Positions 53,101 through 61,189 of a stretch of DNA of 64,000 nt are shown here, piece by piece. Position 1 is the stretch's first letter. Every line of letters starts with the position of its first letter. The translations under genes and the position numbers were made by a program. The notes beneath the pieces were generated by a model. That model was not told the DNA's origin and did not search any database. It saw nothing but the letters and a program-made list of their open reading frames with translations. Origin of the DNA: Phenylobacterium sp. (GTDB lineage: Bacteria > Pseudomonadota > Alphaproteobacteria > Caulobacterales > Caulobacteraceae); the NCBI RefSeq assembly GCF_004297125.1, contig NZ_SCVD01000012.1, positions 1-64,000 of the forward strand, in the 5' to 3' direction.

Positions 53101-53584
53101 GGCCGGCGCCGAGGAGGTGGCCGACCGGGGTTGGTCGCCGCAGATCAACACCGGCGCCGCCGTGCTGATCCCCGAGGACTACGTTCCCGACCTCAACGTG
53201 CGGCTGTCGCTGTATCGCCGCCTGTCCGAGGCCGAGAAGGCGCAGGATCGCGAGGCCCTGGCCGCGGAGCTCATCGACCGCTTCGGGCCGCTGCCCGCGG
53301 AAGCCGGCCAGCTGCTCAAGGTCGTGGCGATCAAGGGCCTTTGCCGCGAGGCCAACGTTTCGAAGATCGACGTCGGTCCGAAGGGCGCGGTCGTGACCTT
53401 CCGCAACGACGACTTCAGGAACCCGATGGGCCTTGTCCAGTTTGTGGCCAAGAACCAGGTCGCCTGGCGCGTGCGCCCCGACAACAAGGTCGTGGTCAAG
53501 GGCGAGTGGGAAACCCCGAAGCAGCGTCTCGACGCCGCCGAGAAAGTGCTGGCCGAGCTGGCGAAACTCGCCGCGCAGGCCTAG
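50096..53584 (+). CDS. mfd: Transcription-repair coupling factor
   Basis: Displaces stalled RNA polymerase and recruits UvrA. 1162 residues with the complete layout: UvrB-homology domains (1 to about 400), RNA-polymerase-interaction domain near 500 (PGDLVVHIDHGIARYEG), helicase motifs ICGDVGFGKTEVA with Lys647, VDEEQHFGVKHKE, LTATPIPRTLQMS, and a C-terminal TRCF domain. ATG start inside the sdhE end. Nothing appears truncated. Confidence 0.96.
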   Translation: MADDARPAGPAQMRRVADDPGRLDLVGAPEGFDALVMADLVKARKGLSVFVARDAGRLSAFVDAFAFFAQGAEVLAFPAWDCLPYDRVGPSAGVAAQRMATLSRLADGVDAKPRLLVTTVPALLQRVPPIASVKRASYSAKVGNVVEIADLEAYFAVNGYSRASTVSEKGEFAIRGGVIDVFPSSAEEPVRLDLFGDTLESIRAFDPETQRSTKQLKEVSLLPVSEALLDKAAVSRFRTGYLETFGAPGDDPLYAAISEGGRRAGMEHYLALFYPGLATLFDYLPDATAIALDHLAREARDERLAMVRDAYDARASTERKTHYHPLEPTRLYLDEAEWDEALKVRATRRFSAFNEAEGEAVIDMGARAGRNFSAERKLDSVNLFEATVDHANKLSAAGKRVLFASWSDGSSDRLMHMLADHGLKSLPLAAYWDAARAADPKKPQRVVLPLDAGFETDSLAVISETDILGDRLARPRKRRRAANFLAEASALTPGDLVVHIDHGIARYEGLKTLDVQGAPHDTLELQYGGEAKLYLPVENIDLLTRYGADSEGVQLDRLGGAAWQARKAKAKERLREMADGLIRIAAERATKQTDPMEPPSGLFDEFCARFPYEETDDQLNAIGDVLEDLGAGRPMDRLICGDVGFGKTEVALRAAFVVAMSGQQVAVVAPTTLLARQHFKTFSERFEGWPVRVSRLSRLVTAKEAAETREGLANGEIEIVIGTHAVLSKQVSFKNLGLVIVDEEQHFGVKHKEKLKELRADVHMLTLTATPIPRTLQMSLSGIREMSIIATPPVDRLAVRTYITPWDPVVIRESLLREKYRGGQAYFVAPRISDLPQLERFLREQVPEIKFVVGHGQMAPTQLEEVMTAFYDGQYDVLLSTTIVESGLDIPTANTMIIHRADMFGLSQMYQLRGRVGRSKARAYAYLTTPAEKQITLSAEKRLKVLQSLDSLGAGFQLASHDLDIRGGGNLLGDEQSGHIKEIGVELYQQMLEDAVGELRARAGAEEVADRGWSPQINTGAAVLIPEDYVPDLNVRLSLYRRLSEAEKAQDREALAAELIDRFGPLPAEAGQLLKVVAIKGLCREANVSKIDVGPKGAVVTFRNDDFRNPMGLVQFVAKNQVAWRVRPDNKVVVKGEWETPKQRLDAAEKVLAELAKLAAQA

Positions 53585-53637
53585 CGATTTGAAAATGGGG
53601 TCGGGCGCATCCGCCGCGCGATCCGAGGAGAGACCCG

Positions 53638-54021
53638 ATGCGCTACGCCGCCCTGGCCCTGGCCGCCGCCGTCCTGGCCGGCGCCACGTCGCCCGCCGCC
53701 GCCCAATCCGCCGGCGACGTCGCCGACACCCGCTGCATCATGGTGCTGCAGGCGGTTTCCCGAGACCCGGCCCAGAGGGAAAGTGCCGCCCGGGGCGTCT
53801 TCTACTACATGGGCCGGGTGGCTTCGCGCGGGCCGCTGCCCAGGATCGAGGCCATCATGGCCGCCCAGGGCAAGACAATGAACACGCCCCAGGCGGTGCA
53901 GGCCGAGTTGACGCGCTGCGGCGCGGAGCTGAGTCAACGCGGCGCGGAGATCCAGGCCGTGAACCAGAACCTGGTCAAGCGGTTCGGCCCGCCGCCCGCG
54001 GCCGCGCCCGCCAAGAAGTAG
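53638..54021 (+). CDS. Small exported two-cysteine protein, unknown
   Basis: A 127-residue protein: signal peptide MRYAALALAAAVLAGATSPAAA, then a helical region with Cys33 and Cys94, which could form one disulfide, and a Pro/Ala/Lys tail. VFYYMGRVASRGPLPRIEAIM is a memorable central segment but I recognise no family. GGAGAG lies about 8 bases before the ATG. It is 53 bases after mfd and convergent with a membrane protein gene. Confidence 0.6.
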   Translation: MRYAALALAAAVLAGATSPAAAQSAGDVADTRCIMVLQAVSRDPAQRESAARGVFYYMGRVASRGPLPRIEAIMAAQGKTMNTPQAVQAELTRCGAELSQRGAEIQAVNQNLVKRFGPPPAAAPAKK

Positions 54022-54025
54022 CCGG

Positions 54026-54559
54026 CTAGGAGATCGCGGCGCGCGCCTCGGCGACCATGCGGCGCGCCCGGATCCACCATTCCAGCCGTTGGGCCGACAC
54101 CACGCCCACCGCCAGCAGCAGGAAGCTGTCCGTCGCCTCGGCGGCCGACAGGTGCAGCATCGACGACTCGCCGGACACCGCGCCGCGCAGCAGGTAGCGT
54201 AGGCCGAAGATGCCCAGGATCAGCAGCATGCCGAAGGGCGAGACTCTGCTGGTCACAACATGGGTCTCGGGATCGACGGTGAAGGTGCTGGCCCGGCCGC
54301 GCCACCAGCCGAGCAGGGCGCCCAGGCCGACGGCCACGATGTCGAGCGCCAGGCCGATCGGGCCGGGCGGCGGGTTCTGGCTGAACGCCAGGATCGCCAT
54401 GACCATGATGATGGCCGGGGAGATCCACAGCCGTTCCATGCGCAGCTTCCGCGCCCGCGCGTTGCGCAGGATCACGACGCCGAGGACGATGAGCGGAATG
54501 AGGTAGGTCCAGTAGCCGGCGCCTGGAGGCATCGCGCCCAGGGTTACTTGGGGCATCAA
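54026..54559 (-). CDS. DUF1453-like membrane protein beside popA
   Basis: A 177-residue protein with four to five membrane segments (about 15-31, 46-60, 67-86, 108-126, 143-160) and the pattern NARARKLRMERLWISPAIIM, which resembles the CcdC/DUF1453 group. The start overlaps the end of popA by about 4 bases (ATG at 54559 or 54556), so expression is coupled to popA. Function unknown; a role linked to cyclic di-GMP signalling is only suggested by the coupling. Confidence 0.6.
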   Translation of the reverse strand: MMPQVTLGAMPPGAGYWTYLIPLIVLGVVILRNARARKLRMERLWISPAIIMVMAILAFSQNPPPGPIGLALDIVAVGLGALLGWWRGRASTFTVDPETHVVTSRVSPFGMLLILGIFGLRYLLRGAVSGESSMLHLSAAEATDSFLLLAVGVVSAQRLEWWIRARRMVAEARAAIS

Positions 54560-55899
54560 CTCGCCTTGCGTGTGTGGGCCATCGCGGCCGCCTGCTCCAA
54601 GGCGTAACCCACACTTTCAGGCGACGCCACCTCGGCGACGCCCAGATCGAACTCGACGACGAAGGGCGTGGCGCCCTGGCCGGCCTCGAAGGCCGTACAG
54701 CCGATCACGGCGGCGATCCGCTCACCGGCCGAGCGCGCGGCGTGCAGCGGCGTCGCGGGAAGGGCCAGGGCGAAGACCTCCGGCGCAAGGCGTGCGGCGG
54801 TGTCCTCGACACGGACGAGGCGGCCGATCATCGAGCCGATCTGCGGCACGGCCCGAGCCACCCAGCCGCCGGCGCGCGGCGCGGCCAGATCGGCCTTCTC
54901 CGCGACCTTCAGCATGCATACGCTCAGCGGCCGGTTGCGCTCGCGGGCGCTGCGGGCCAGGCGCATCAGGTGGCCGGCGAACAGGTCGCGCGTGAAGAGG
55001 CCCGTGGCGGCGTCCATCAGGCCCGAGCTGCGCGCCTGCTCCAGCGCGGCGCGGACCGACTTCTGGCGGCGGAAGGCGCGCGCCAATTCGACCACGCGCA
55101 GGGCGGTTTCGCTCTCGGGAGTCTCTGGCGACGCCACGTCCGAGATCCCGCGATGATAGGCCTCGGCCGCCGTCACGGCCGACTCGCCTCGCATGTAGAG
55201 CAGGGCGGGCGTGTGATAGAGTCGTGTGTTGCGGCGCAGGCCTGCCGCGATCGACAGCGCCTCGTGCGGGTTGTCGCCGGCCCACAGCACGACGGCGTCG
55301 AACGGCCGCTCGTGCAGATAGTCGAAGGCCGTGAAGGCGGTGAACGCGCCCACCACCTCAGCGCCATTGCGCGACAGGGCGTTGGACAGGGCCAGGAACT
55401 GCGGGGCGGGTTCGCCGATCGCCAGCACGCGGAACGGCGACGGGTCGGCTTCCGGCGCATCGAGGACGTGGCCGCGCTCGGAGAAGGTCTCGACGCGAAC
55501 CTCGAACTCCTCCTCCGCCACCGCCGTGCGGACCAGCGATTCGAGCCGCATGGCCGCCTGGGCCGGATGCAGCGGCGCGGCCAGGGTCAGGTCGTAGCCG
55601 TGGTCCTTCTGGAAGGGGTCCAGCGCGCCCATGGCCATGATGGGCAGATGACGGGGCGCGCAGGCGGCGCGCAGGCGGCCGGCGAGACCCACGGCGCTCT
55701 CGTCCATCTCGGCAAGGTCGACGATAGCGGCTTGAATTTGCAGGTCGGAGAGGGCCGCCGAGGCCGCGGCCTCGCTGCGCGCGGTGACCGTGCGCCAGCC
55801 AAGACGGTCCAGCCCCTCGGCCAAGGGGCCGGCCGCGGAATCGTCGCGAGCGACGATCAGCACTCGCGCTTGGACGCCTGCCGCCATATCCCCATCCAA
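54556..55899 (-). CDS. popA: PopA-type cyclic di-GMP effector (REC-REC-degenerate GGDEF)
   Basis: A 447-residue protein with the PleD/PopA layout: first receiver domain (about 11-125, candidate phospho-acceptor Asp61), second receiver (about 155-275) and a GGDEF domain (about 285-445). The catalytic GGEEF is degenerate, reading APEVF at 372-376, while the allosteric RxxD site is intact as RVED at 363-366, exactly the distance upstream found in PleD. PopA in Caulobacter binds cyclic di-GMP through this site and helps bring CtrA to ClpXP with RcdA. The same role is inferred here. Start 55899 or ATG 55887. Confidence 0.85.
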   Translation of the reverse strand: MDGDMAAGVQARVLIVARDDSAAGPLAEGLDRLGWRTVTARSEAAASAALSDLQIQAAIVDLAEMDESAVGLAGRLRAACAPRHLPIMAMGALDPFQKDHGYDLTLAAPLHPAQAAMRLESLVRTAVAEEEFEVRVETFSERGHVLDAPEADPSPFRVLAIGEPAPQFLALSNALSRNGAEVVGAFTAFTAFDYLHERPFDAVVLWAGDNPHEALSIAAGLRRNTRLYHTPALLYMRGESAVTAAEAYHRGISDVASPETPESETALRVVELARAFRRQKSVRAALEQARSSGLMDAATGLFTRDLFAGHLMRLARSARERNRPLSVCMLKVAEKADLAAPRAGGWVARAVPQIGSMIGRLVRVEDTAARLAPEVFALALPATPLHAARSAGERIAAVIGCTAFEAGQGATPFVVEFDLGVAEVASPESVGYALEQAAAMAHTRKAS

Positions 55900-56006
55900 T
55901 ACCGCCCTGATCTGTCCTAAGCACGGAATCGCACAGGGCCGGAAGAGTATGTCCCATACCTGCGGGCAGGTTGCGGAAGAGTTTCATTGTCGCAGGAGGA
56001 TGCGTC

Positions 56007-56771
56007 TTGGCTGTGGATCTGACGGGGATGGTTGCGGTGATCACCGGCGCCAGCGGCGGGCTGGGCGCCCATTTCGCCCGCCTTCTGGCCCGCCATGGGG
56101 CGGCCGTGGCGGTCACGGCGCGCCGCGTCGACAAGATCCAGGCCCTGGCCGACGAGATCGCCGCCGGCGGCGGGCGGGCCATGGCCCTGGCGCTGGACGT
56201 GGCCGACGCTGCGGCGATCGGTCCCGCGCTGGACGTCGTCCAGGCCGAACTCGGTCCGATCGGCGTCCTGGTCAACAACGCCGGCATCGGCGGGGAGGGG
56301 CTGGCGCTGGACATCTCGATCGAGGATTTCGACGCCACGTTCGATGTGAACGTCCGCGGAACCTTCTTCGCCGCCCGCGAGGCGGCCAGGCGGATGATCG
56401 CGGCCGGGGTGGAGGGCCGGATCGTCAACATCGCCTCGATCGCCAGCCACACGGTGCTGCCGGGTCTGTCGGCCTACTGCGGGTCGAAGGCGGCGGTGGC
56501 GATGCTGACCCGTAGTCTGGCGCGGGAATGGGCGCGGCGCGGGATCGCCGTGAACGCCCTGGCGCCTGGCTACATCGAGACCGCCATCAACGACGCGTGG
56601 TGGCCGACCGAGGGCGGGCAGAAGCAGTTGAAGGGCTTCCCGCGGCGCCGGCTGATGGACGCCTCGGACCTGGACGAGGCCTTCCTGCTGCTGGCCGGCC
56701 CCGCCGCGAAGGCCATGACCGGCAGCCTGATCACCGTGGACGATGGCCAGTCCCTGCCCGGCGGCGGCTGA
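56007..56771 (+). CDS. Short-chain dehydrogenase/reductase
   Basis: A 254-residue classical SDR: VITGASGGLGAHFARLLARHGA, VLVNNAGIGG, NIASIASH and the active-site YCGSK, then NALAPGYIETAIND. Substrate unknown. TTG at 56007 has GGAGG 7 bases upstream and is preferred to TTG 55971. It precedes the AMACR-type gene by 62 bases, suggesting a fatty acid or sterol side-chain degradation pair. Confidence 0.88.
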   Translation: MAVDLTGMVAVITGASGGLGAHFARLLARHGAAVAVTARRVDKIQALADEIAAGGGRAMALALDVADAAAIGPALDVVQAELGPIGVLVNNAGIGGEGLALDISIEDFDATFDVNVRGTFFAAREAARRMIAAGVEGRIVNIASIASHTVLPGLSAYCGSKAAVAMLTRSLAREWARRGIAVNALAPGYIETAINDAWWPTEGGQKQLKGFPRRRLMDASDLDEAFLLLAGPAAKAMTGSLITVDDGQSLPGGG

Positions 56772-56833
56772 CGGCTTGGCTGACCGAAGGGCAAGGCGCC
56801 TAGCGTCGCGCGCAGAAAGCTAGGGAGAACAGC

Positions 56834-57964
56834 ATGCGCCAAGGTCCGCTCACCGGCCTGAAGATCGTTGAGTTCGCGGGCATCGGCCCGGGCCCGTTCT
56901 GCGGAATGCTGCTGTCCGACCTGGGCGCCGACGTGGTCCGGATCGACCGCAAGGGGCAGGGCCGCGGCGCGCCGTCCGACATCACTTCGCGCGGCCGCCG
57001 CTCGGTGGCCTTGGACCTGAAGAAGCCGGAGGCGGTCGAGGCCTGCCTGAAGCTGATGGACGGGGCCGACGCGGTGATCGAGGGCTTCCGGCCCGGCGTG
57101 ATGGAGCGCCTAGGCCTGGGCCCCGAGGTCGCCCTGAAGCGCAATCCCAAGCTGGTGTTCGGCCGCATGACGGGCTGGGGCCAGACCGGCCCCTACGCCA
57201 TGGCCGCCGGCCACGACATGAACTACATCGCCATCACCGGTGCGCTGCACGCCATCGGCACCGAAGAGAAGCCCGTGCCGCCGCTGAACCTGGTGGGCGA
57301 CTTCGGGGGCGGGGCCCTCTACCTCGCCTTCGGCCTGCTGGCCGGCGTGATCCATGCGCGCGAGACCGGTAGGGGCCAGGTGATCGACTGCGCCATGAGC
57401 GACGGCGCGGCCTCGCTGATGGCCATGTTCTACGGCTTCAAGGCCGCGGGCATATGGAAGGAGGAACGCCGGTCGAACATGCTCGACGGCGGCGCCCACT
57501 TCTACGACACCTACCAGTGCAGCGACGGAAAATGGGTGTCGATCGGGTCGATCGAGCCGCAGTTCTACGCCCTGCTGCTGGAGAAGACCGGCATCGACGA
57601 CCCCGATTTCCAGAAACAGCACGACCGGTCGGCCTGGCCCGAGCTGCGTCGGAAGTTGGCCCACGTCATCGCCCAGAAGACCCAGGCCGAGTGGACCGGG
57701 ATCATGGGCGGCACCGACGTCTGTTTCGCGCCGGTGCTGGACCTGGACGAGGCGCCGAAGCACCCGCACAACGCCGCGCGCCAGACCTTCGTCGAGATCG
57801 GCGGCGTCGTGCAGCCCGCGCCCGCGCCACGCTTCTCGGCCACGCCCGGCGCAGTCCAGGGGCCACCGCCGGCCATCGGCGCGCACGATCGCGAGGCGCT
57901 AAGCGACTGGGGGTTTTCGGACAGCGAAATCGGCGCGCTTCAGGGCGCTGGAGCGATGGCCTAA
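56834..57964 (+). CDS. CaiB/BaiF family alpha-methylacyl-CoA racemase
   Basis: A 376-residue class III CoA-transferase-fold protein of the AMACR type. Catalytic residues are visible at the mycobacterial MCR spacing: His127 in AAGHDMNY and Asp156 in [44 protein letters not shown] is a family hallmark. AMACR inverts the 2-methyl centre of branched acyl-CoA before beta-oxidation. GGGAG lies 6 bases before the ATG. A strong terminator follows. Confidence 0.9.
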   Translation: MRQGPLTGLKIVEFAGIGPGPFCGMLLSDLGADVVRIDRKGQGRGAPSDITSRGRRSVALDLKKPEAVEACLKLMDGADAVIEGFRPGVMERLGLGPEVALKRNPKLVFGRMTGWGQTGPYAMAAGHDMNYIAITGALHAIGTEEKPVPPLNLVGDFGGGALYLAFGLLAGVIHARETGRGQVIDCAMSDGAASLMAMFYGFKAAGIWKEERRSNMLDGGAHFYDTYQCSDGKWVSIGSIEPQFYALLLEKTGIDDPDFQKQHDRSAWPELRRKLAHVIAQKTQAEWTGIMGGTDVCFAPVLDLDEAPKHPHNAARQTFVEIGGVVQPAPAPRFSATPGAVQGPPPAIGAHDREALSDWGFSDSEIGALQGAGAMA

Positions 57965-58121
57965 GCTCAACTGCAACAACGACTTGATCGAACGTGTTAC
58001 CTGAAGGTCCCGTTCAGGCGCGGTTCAGCCGCCGAACCGCAAATTGAGGCTCGGATCGGTTGTCGCGCTCTCCCGTCCCTCGAAGCGGCGGCCGGCCCGG
58101 ATGGAACGACACGCCCATCGG

Positions 58122-58164
58122 CGGCGCGCCACCTACTAACCCGGGTGGCGCGCCGTTATCATTT
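58122..58164 (+). terminator. Intrinsic terminator of the SDR-AMACR unit
   Basis: A perfect 12-bp stem (CGGCGCGCCACC / GGTGGCGCGCCG) with a 10-base loop is followed by TTATCATTT. It stands 157 bases beyond the AMACR stop; the intervening 58001-58060 also has a GCGGTTC/GAACCGC dyad. Confidence 0.75.
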
Positions 58165-58210
58165 GGGCCAAGGCTTACCGGACCTTGAGTCGAGCCCTAC
58201 TTCCGCGCGC

Positions 58211-59137
58211 ATGACCGTATCCCAGCTGATCCGCCGCCTCCGCGCGCGGGACTTCGATCCCATCCACGGTGTGCGGCTCGGTCTCACCGTGCTGGGCAAG
58301 GCGCTGTCGCGGCTCTGGGGCCGCGACGTGATGCTCTACAACGGCGGGGTCTCGTTCTTCCTCATGCTGGCGATCTTCCCGGCGCTCGCCATCGTCATGG
58401 GCCTCTACAGCCTGCTGTCCGACCCCGCCCAGGTGGCCGCCCAGGGAGAGGCCATGGCCAGGGTGATGCCGGACGCCGCGCGGCTCATCTTCCAGAGCGA
58501 GCTGCTCCGCCTGTCGCGCGCCCCGCCCGAGACGGTGTCGGTGCAGAGCGGCGTCGCGCTGGTGATCGGCGGCTACGCGTCGCACCGCGGTTTCAAGGCG
58601 CTGCTGGCTGGGCTGTCGTTCATCCACGATGAGGACAAGCCCCGGGGCTTCCTCAGCTTCAATCTGATCGCGCTCGCGGTCCTGATCGCGGCGCTCGCGG
58701 CGTTGGCCATCCTGTCGATGGTGTTCTTCGGCTTCCGGATCCTGGGCGAGACCTTCGGTCTGCGTCCCCTGCGCGGCGCGCTGTGGCTGTACAGCGAGTG
58801 GACCTGGGCCAGCGTCGGCATGACGCTGGGCATGGCGCTGATCTACCGCTGGGCGATGTCGCGCGAGCCGGTGGATTGGCGGGCCTCGCTGCTCGGCGGC
58901 GCAACGGCCGCGGCGCTTTGCATTTTCGCCTCCTGGGCCCTGGGCTACTACGTCGAGGACATCGCGTCCCTGGGCGTCACCTACGGCTCGGTCGCCACGG
59001 TGGTGATCTTCCTGATCTGGCTGTCGTGGAACGTGAATGCGGTGTTCTTCGGCGGCGCCCTGGCCACGGAGGTGGAAATCGCCGTCCATCGCCGCCGCGT
59101 GCCCCTGGCCTCCGACCTGGGCGGCCTGCAGGGCTAG
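58211..59137 (+). CDS. YihY/BrkB-family membrane protein
   Basis: A 308-residue integral membrane protein with six predicted helices and the YihY hallmarks: LYNGGVSFFLMLAIFPALAIVMGLYSLL, FLSFNLIALAVLIAAL, LGGATAAALCIFASWALGYYV, and the closing SYGSVATVVIFLIWLSWNVNAVFFGGALATEVE-type region. The older ribonuclease BN label for this family is wrong; the transport substrate is unknown. The stop codon shares a CTAG with the convergent tusA-like gene. Confidence 0.88.
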   Translation: MTVSQLIRRLRARDFDPIHGVRLGLTVLGKALSRLWGRDVMLYNGGVSFFLMLAIFPALAIVMGLYSLLSDPAQVAAQGEAMARVMPDAARLIFQSELLRLSRAPPETVSVQSGVALVIGGYASHRGFKALLAGLSFIHDEDKPRGFLSFNLIALAVLIAALAALAILSMVFFGFRILGETFGLRPLRGALWLYSEWTWASVGMTLGMALIYRWAMSREPVDWRASLLGGATAAALCIFASWALGYYVEDIASLGVTYGSVATVVIFLIWLSWNVNAVFFGGALATEVEIAVHRRRVPLASDLGGLQG

Positions 59138-59364
59138 GTCTTCGCCACCAGGAAGCTCAAGGTTCCTTGAAGCTCCGCCTGTTCCAGCACCTGCGCTCCG
59201 ATCTGGGCGGCGAAGTGCGGCACGTCGATACGGGCGAGGGGGTCGTCGGCCAGCAGGCGCACCTTCGTCCCGGCCGGCGCGGTCTCAAGCGCACGCCGCA
59301 GCCGCAACGTCGGCACCGGACAGCGGTGCCCGCGTGCGTCGACCAGGATCTCGTCGGAAGCCAT
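59134..59364 (-). CDS. TusA-family sulfurtransferase
   Basis: A 76-residue SirA/TusA-fold protein. The motif DARGHRCPVPTLRLRRAL contains the conserved CPxP with active-site Cys15. Family members carry persulfide to tRNA thiolation, molybdenum cofactor or sulfur oxidation systems; which applies here cannot be read from the neighbours. It is downstream of tadG in the same direction but separated by a terminator. Confidence 0.9.
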   Translation of the reverse strand: MASDEILVDARGHRCPVPTLRLRRALETAPAGTKVRLLADDPLARIDVPHFAAQIGAQVLEQAELQGTLSFLVAKT

Positions 59365-59424
59365 GCGCGCGCATACACCAGCCCCGGGCCTGGACCCAAG
59401 CTCGACCGCCCCAGCGACGCGCCC

Positions 59425-59466
59425 CAGATACGAGAACGGGCGGCCCCATACCTGTGGAGCCGCCCG
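59425..59466 (-). terminator. Terminator candidate of tadG
   Basis: Perfect 8-bp arms CGGGCGGC and GCCGCCCG (59437-59444, 59459-59466) with a 14-base loop lie 25 bases past the tadG stop. On the minus strand TTCTCGTATCT follows, a modest T tract. Confidence 0.55.
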
Positions 59467-59490
59467 CTGGAGGTGTGTCGGAAGCCCGGC

Positions 59491-61053
59491 CTAGCGCGAG
59501 AGGTGCAGGGCCGCGATCTGGCCGGCGATGCTCTCGAACACCGCCGTCAGGGTCGTGGAGTTCTTGACGTTGTAGAAGTTGTCGCGAGACGTGGCGCACG
59601 CCTCCAGCAGCTCGCTGGAACCCGCCTCGACGCGGATCGTGTAGATCTCGATATTCTTGGCCTTCATGTTCGTGCACAGCAGGCTCAGGCGGTAATCGAG
59701 GGCTTCGGTCCGCTCCTCCGTTGACGCGCCATTCGTCAGGGCCGCGCCGTTGGAACGGATCAACCGCTTCTGCCAGATGTAGCCGGTCCCGGCGTAGGTG
59801 CCGTCGTTCGGCGTGTCGCGCTGGGCGATGGTGTTCTCGCCGTCGGTCATCAGGATGACGATCTTCTGATGCTTGGGCGTGTTGTAGGCGACGCCGTCCG
59901 CGAACGGGCCGGTGGGTGACAGGGTGTTCCAGCCCCAGGCCATGCCGATCGGGATGTTGGTGTTGCCGTCCGCGTTCAGCGCCTCAATGTCGTTGCGGAT
60001 GGCCTGGTAGCTGGTGGACAGCCGCCGCATCCTGGAAAGACCGCAGCCGCGGTTCGGGCCGAAGCTGGTATTGAGCGACCCGTTTTTCGCACCGCCGTAC
60101 TTCGTGATCGAACCTTGCCGCACGCGCCAGTCGTTGCTGTTCGTGCCGTCCTTGACGTAGTCGTTCTGGTAGTCGCTGCCGTACCCGGACGTCTTGCCGT
60201 CGGGCTCGTCGACCGCGAAGTAGGGCGTATAGAGCGTCGCCGGCGTGCCGGTGGAGGGCGCCGTATCCTGCACGTCATAGGGCGCTTTGCGCATCTCGAC
60301 GCAGCCGCGCCAGCTCGTGCCCAGGGTCGAGAACAGGGTGAAGCGGTTGCCGTGCTGGGTGCCGGACGAGGTCGTGAAGATCTCGTCGTTGATCGGGGAG
60401 ACGCCGCTCTGGTCCATCCAGGTGGCGGTGCGATAGGCGGTCTCGTCGACCCGCACCGTGTTGGAGAAGGGCACCAGCGAGATCTTCACCGCATCGGGCT
60501 CGACGCTCTTCTTCGAGGCGTCTTCCATCTTGGTGACGAACTCCTTCGCCGCCTTCTTCATGTCGGCGAGCTTGGTGCCTTCGGTCATCGAACCGGTGGT
60601 GTCCAGGACCAGGGCGATCTCGACCTTCACGCTCGCGCGCACGACTTCGGTCGAGGCCTCGATGGCCATGGTCCCGTTGCTCAGCATGCCGGCGATATAG
60701 GGCCGGAGATTGAGCCGCGCCGAGGCGACGACGTTGCCGTTCTCGCCGAACGTGAAGGACGTGCTGTCGAGCTCCTTGTCCTCGTCCAGCCCCAGGTTCT
60801 GGCCGAGGAAGCGGTCGCCGGCGACCTTCAGCTCCGCGTCGGTCGTCGCGGTCGTCCGCGCCGCCGCCAGGGCCGCCGCGTCCAGGGCGTCCTGCAACTC
60901 CATCTTCGCGGTCGTCGCGCGCGCCAGATCCATCGCGCCCAGGCCGGCCACGCACAGGGGGCCCATGGCGAGGGCCGCCACGATCGCGACGTTCCCGCGG
61001 TTGTCGAAGCGTTGGACCAGCCGCCCGATGCCGGTGAAGCCTGACCTGCGCAT
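59491..61053 (-). CDS. TadG-like pilus-associated protein with vWA domain
   Basis: A 520-residue protein: an N-terminal TadG helix (NRGNVAIVAALAMGPLCVAGLGAMDLARA), a helical linker (DALDAAALAAARTT), and from about 145 a von Willebrand A domain with metal-site motif LVLDTTGSMTEG (Asp151, Ser155, DxTxS variant) and ILMTDGENT near 400. TadG proteins belong to Flp pilus (Tad) systems and the vWA domain probably mediates adhesion. No TadA, TadB or pilin gene is in the window. The ATG follows a GCAGGA site buried in an inverted repeat. Confidence 0.85.
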   Translation of the reverse strand: MRRSGFTGIGRLVQRFDNRGNVAIVAALAMGPLCVAGLGAMDLARATTAKMELQDALDAAALAAARTTATTDAELKVAGDRFLGQNLGLDEDKELDSTSFTFGENGNVVASARLNLRPYIAGMLSNGTMAIEASTEVVRASVKVEIALVLDTTGSMTEGTKLADMKKAAKEFVTKMEDASKKSVEPDAVKISLVPFSNTVRVDETAYRTATWMDQSGVSPINDEIFTTSSGTQHGNRFTLFSTLGTSWRGCVEMRKAPYDVQDTAPSTGTPATLYTPYFAVDEPDGKTSGYGSDYQNDYVKDGTNSNDWRVRQGSITKYGGAKNGSLNTSFGPNRGCGLSRMRRLSTSYQAIRNDIEALNADGNTNIPIGMAWGWNTLSPTGPFADGVAYNTPKHQKIVILMTDGENTIAQRDTPNDGTYAGTGYIWQKRLIRSNGAALTNGASTEERTEALDYRLSLLCTNMKAKNIEIYTIRVEAGSSELLEACATSRDNFYNVKNSTTLTAVFESIAGQIAALHLSR

Positions 61054-61059
61054 GATCTA

Positions 61060-61101
61060 TCCTGCGAACTGTTGTTATTAATGACTGTGAATATCGCAGG
61101 A
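61060..61101 (-). promoter_or_regulatory. Inverted repeat over the tadG ribosome binding site
   Basis: Perfect arms TCCTGCGA (61060-61067) and TCGCAGGA (61094-61101) enclose an AT-rich 26 bases in the divergent tadG/tadE gap. On the minus strand the arm nearest the gene contains AGGA, 6 bases before the tadG ATG, so folding would mask it; as DNA it could be an operator. Confidence 0.45.
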
Positions 61102-61189
61102 CGGATAATCTCTCCTTATCCAGGATCGTTAAGTTCTATTCACCCTGTTTTGCAACCGGATGTTGGTCTAACCCCGCGAGGCTGGGGGC

